From assembly GCF_010994275.1 (NCBI RefSeq), contig NZ_WMCD01000001.1, positions 248,001-312,000 on the forward strand: a stretch of DNA of 64,000 nt, written 5' to 3'. This DNA is from Cyclobacterium jeungdonense. GTDB taxonomy: Bacteria > Bacteroidota > Bacteroidia > Cytophagales > Cyclobacteriaceae. Position numbers and translations under genes: made by a program. Positions 62,286 to 64,000 of this stretch are shown here, piece by piece. The notes below the pieces were generated by a model. It saw only the letters and a list, made by a program, of their open reading frames with translations, was not told where the DNA came from and did not search any database. The first letter of the stretch is position 1, and every line of letters starts with the position of its first letter.

Positions 62286-63320
62286 ATGAAATACAGTGAA
62301 TACGATATTGTAGATTTTCTATTGGATGAGTTTTTCATTCAATGGATAAAAAATCCGGACCAAAACAATCGGCATTTTTGGGAAAAGTGGATTCAGGAGC
62401 ATCCAGAAAAAAGAGGGCTGGTTATGCAGGCAGCGTCCCTGATCCGGTCAGTAAAATATGGGGATGATCCAGAAATCACCGATGCCATGTATGTGGAAAT
62501 TTTTGAAAACGTCATCAAAACCGATTCTGAAAAACAACGTGGTTCCGTGTCCGACGGTGGTAATTTTTCTTTTTTTAATCTAAAAAATATGGTAGCAGTA
62601 ATTCTAATCGGGTTTTGTGCAACCATGGTTTACCTGCAAATGGTGGCCTCCAACGAAACCGTTATCTCTCCTCCAACAGAAGAAGTGTTGATTACGAGAA
62701 CGGTACCAGCAGGAAAAAGGGCGATTGTAACCCTGGCGGATGGTAGTAAGGTATTTTTAAATGCTGAAAGTGAATTGATTTATCCGAAACAGCAATCTCC
62801 CGATCAACGCTGGGTGCAGCTAAAAGGCGAAGCATTTTTTGAGGTAGAAAAAGAAAAGCGGCCCTTTAAAGTACTAACAGATTATTCCGAAATCGCCGTT
62901 TTGGGAACCGCTTTTAATGTAAAGGAAGCACATCAGGAGCTTTCTGTGGCCTTGGTTAGTGGAAAGGTGCACGTCAAAGATCGGGAAGGTAATCAATACG
63001 ATCTGGCCCCCTTGGAAATGCTAACGGTAGATAAAGCCGGTAAAGCGAGTAAAAGCGGCTTTGATGTCCTGGCAGTTACCGGATGGAAAGACAGAATTCT
63101 GGTTTTCCAGGATGATGATTTGGAGCAAGTCATAAAAAAATTGGAGCACTGGTACGGAGTAGACCTGGATTTTTCGGGAGAGGTATCTGCCACCTGGAAT
63201 TATTCCGGAACATATCACAATGAAAATCTTGAGAATGTATTAAAGGGAATTTCCCTAACCTCCGGATTGGATTACCGCTTGGAAAAAGGAAAAGTGTTTT
63301 TGTATAACCGCAATAAATAA
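62286..63320 (+). CDS. FecR-family anti-sigma factor
   Basis: A 344-residue inner-membrane regulator. Residues 1-85 form the cytoplasmic sigma-binding part, a single membrane segment lies near 95-118 (LKNMVAVILIGFCATMVYL), and the periplasmic FecR domain has TVPAGKRAIVTLADGSKVFLN, LKGEAFFEVEKEKRPF and VLGTAFNVK, then a C-terminal STN-like DUF4974 part (LEQVIKKLEHWYGVDLDF). It follows the sigma gene by 32 bases and transmits the receptor signal to it. Confidence 0.93.
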   Translation: MKYSEYDIVDFLLDEFFIQWIKNPDQNNRHFWEKWIQEHPEKRGLVMQAASLIRSVKYGDDPEITDAMYVEIFENVIKTDSEKQRGSVSDGGNFSFFNLKNMVAVILIGFCATMVYLQMVASNETVISPPTEEVLITRTVPAGKRAIVTLADGSKVFLNAESELIYPKQQSPDQRWVQLKGEAFFEVEKEKRPFKVLTDYSEIAVLGTAFNVKEAHQELSVALVSGKVHVKDREGNQYDLAPLEMLTVDKAGKASKSGFDVLAVTGWKDRILVFQDDDLEQVIKKLEHWYGVDLDFSGEVSATWNYSGTYHNENLENVLKGISLTSGLDYRLEKGKVFLYNRNK

Positions 63321-63354
63321 AGCCTATGTGCAGCGTAGATTCAGGATAGCCAAA

Positions 63355-63391
63355 GGACAGTCCCGGTTCTGGGGAGATAAAGGGACTGTCC
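63355..63391. other. Perfect 10-bp hairpin between fecR and susC
   Basis: GGACAGTCCC (63355-63364) and GGGACTGTCC (63382-63391) around a 17-base loop, 34 bases after the FecR stop. No T tract follows, so it is not a classical terminator. It may be an RNA-processing or stability element separating fecR from the receptor gene. Confidence 0.6.
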
Positions 63392-63460
63392 AAATTGCCT
63401 TTAGCCCAGAGGGTTAGAGGCAACCATTTAAGCGAACTTACACTTAAATCATTCAATATT

Positions 63461-64000
63461 ATGAAAAAAAATATACAGGGGCAACTCATGATGCTTTCAA
63501 AACGAATGTTCCATGGTTTTCTGATTCAGATGCTGTTTTGTACGCTTCTCTTAGCAAATACAGGAAATGCACAGCGGAAAACAATTGATAAAGTCAGGGT
63601 CTCCTTCCCACAAGAAACGCAGTCGTTAATGACTTTTTTCAAAACGGTGGAAGGAGCAACCGCTTTCCGGTTTACGTACAACAGTGATTTTGTGGATTTG
63701 GATCAGCTAATTAGCATGACCAGGCGTAGGCCCACCCTTTATGATGCATTGGGAGATATTTCCAGGCAAACAAAACTCAGATTTGTGCAGGTAAATGAAA
63801 ATATCCATGTGAAATACGAAACGAATCAGGAGGAGGAAGCTGCTGTTTCCATTGTGGAACAAGCTTTATTAGATGTGTCAGGTAAAGTAGTAGATGAAAA
63901 TGGAGAACCATTACCCGGCGTTACCATCACCGTATTGGGGACAAATGTGGGAACGGTCACGGACTTGGATGGTAACTATTCCCTTGCAGTTCAGCAAGGA
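63461..64000 (+). CDS. SusC/RagA-family TonB-linked outer-membrane receptor, 3'-truncated by window edge
   Basis: The frame is open from ATG 63461 to the right edge (180 residues seen; full proteins are about 1000-1150). A signal peptide ends near residue 38 (TGNAQ). Residues about 44-125 form an STN/secretin-like domain (VSFPQETQSLMTFFK, TLYDALGDISRQTKLRF) used for FecR signalling, and from about 139 a CarboxypepD_reg domain begins (VSGKVVDENGEPLPGVTITVLG). It should import a glycan or other ligand with a SusD partner beyond the window and signal through the adjacent FecR. Confidence 0.9.
   Translation, partial: MKKNIQGQLMMLSKRMFHGFLIQMLFCTLLLANTGNAQRKTIDKVRVSFPQETQSLMTFFKTVEGATAFRFTYNSDFVDLDQLISMTRRRPTLYDALGDISRQTKLRFVQVNENIHVKYETNQEEEAAVSIVEQALLDVSGKVVDENGEPLPGVTITVLGTNVGTVTDLDGNYSLAVQQG

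Overview
The window is bacterial chromosomal DNA from a member of the Bacteroidota, most likely the order Cytophagales and a Cyclobacteriaceae-like lineage (inferred). The signs are an ECF sigma factor - FecR - SusC/RagA unit at the right edge, a carboxypeptidase-regulatory-domain outer-membrane receptor, a LytS/LytTR pair, many SPII lipoproteins, DUF6503 and DUF7009-type proteins, and few Shine-Dalgarno-like leaders. I found no rRNA, tRNA, CRISPR array, transposase or prophage.

Layout. 1-12.3 kb is a surface-polysaccharide locus on the + strand: eight glycosyltransferases (the first cut by the window edge), two paralogous Wzy/EpsG-like membrane proteins and a NodB-type deacetylase. Base composition changes near 7.85 kb, from AT-rich to clearly GC-richer. 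12.6-14.4 kb holds a small orphan gene, methylglyoxal synthase and 6-phosphofructokinase. 14.7-23.4 kb is mixed housekeeping and envelope genes: a Tat-exported enolase-superfamily protein, a holin-like membrane protein, an AlbA_2 protein, a histone-deacetylase-like hydrolase, an OmpH-like lipoprotein, a deoxyhypusine-synthase-like enzyme, an OmpA-family protein and a GH130 lipoprotein. 23.5-33.4 kb holds an outer-membrane receptor, a LytS/LytTR two-component pair, an MsrA-MsrB lipoprotein, PspC, a sialidase and a PAS histidine kinase.

33.5-41.1 kb is a tightly packed unit that pairs an FAD oxidoreductase and a membrane polyferredoxin with two GT2 enzymes, a lipoprotein and a multispanning mannosyltransferase-like protein. 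41.3-55.0 kb is a complete nitrate assimilation region: a NarX-like sensor and NarL-like regulator, NirD, NirB, the siroheme methyltransferase CobA, a DUF7009-like protein, a rubredoxin fused to a nitrite/sulfite-reductase-like module, a one-chain nitrate reductase with its own FAD and BFD modules, and a NarK-type transporter. The logic is uptake, nitrate to nitrite, nitrite to ammonium, siroheme supply and nitrate-responsive control. Inverted 7-2-7 boxes of the form TACGTAT-AA-ATACGTA lie before nirB/cobA and narK and suggest the operator of this regulon.

55.6-61.1 kb carries a DUF6503 lipoprotein, a patatin, an SGNH hydrolase, a GAF histidine kinase, an aldo/keto reductase and a cysteine-free ArsC-like protein. 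61.6 kb to the end is an ECF sigma - FecR - SusC unit cut by the right edge.

The best candidates for something undescribed are the TACGTAT regulon, the rubredoxin/reductase-like fusion with the DUF7009 protein, the ~90-99 bp leader repeats that directly precede genes at 14.6 and 48.3 kb, and the redox-glycan operon at 33.5-41.1 kb.
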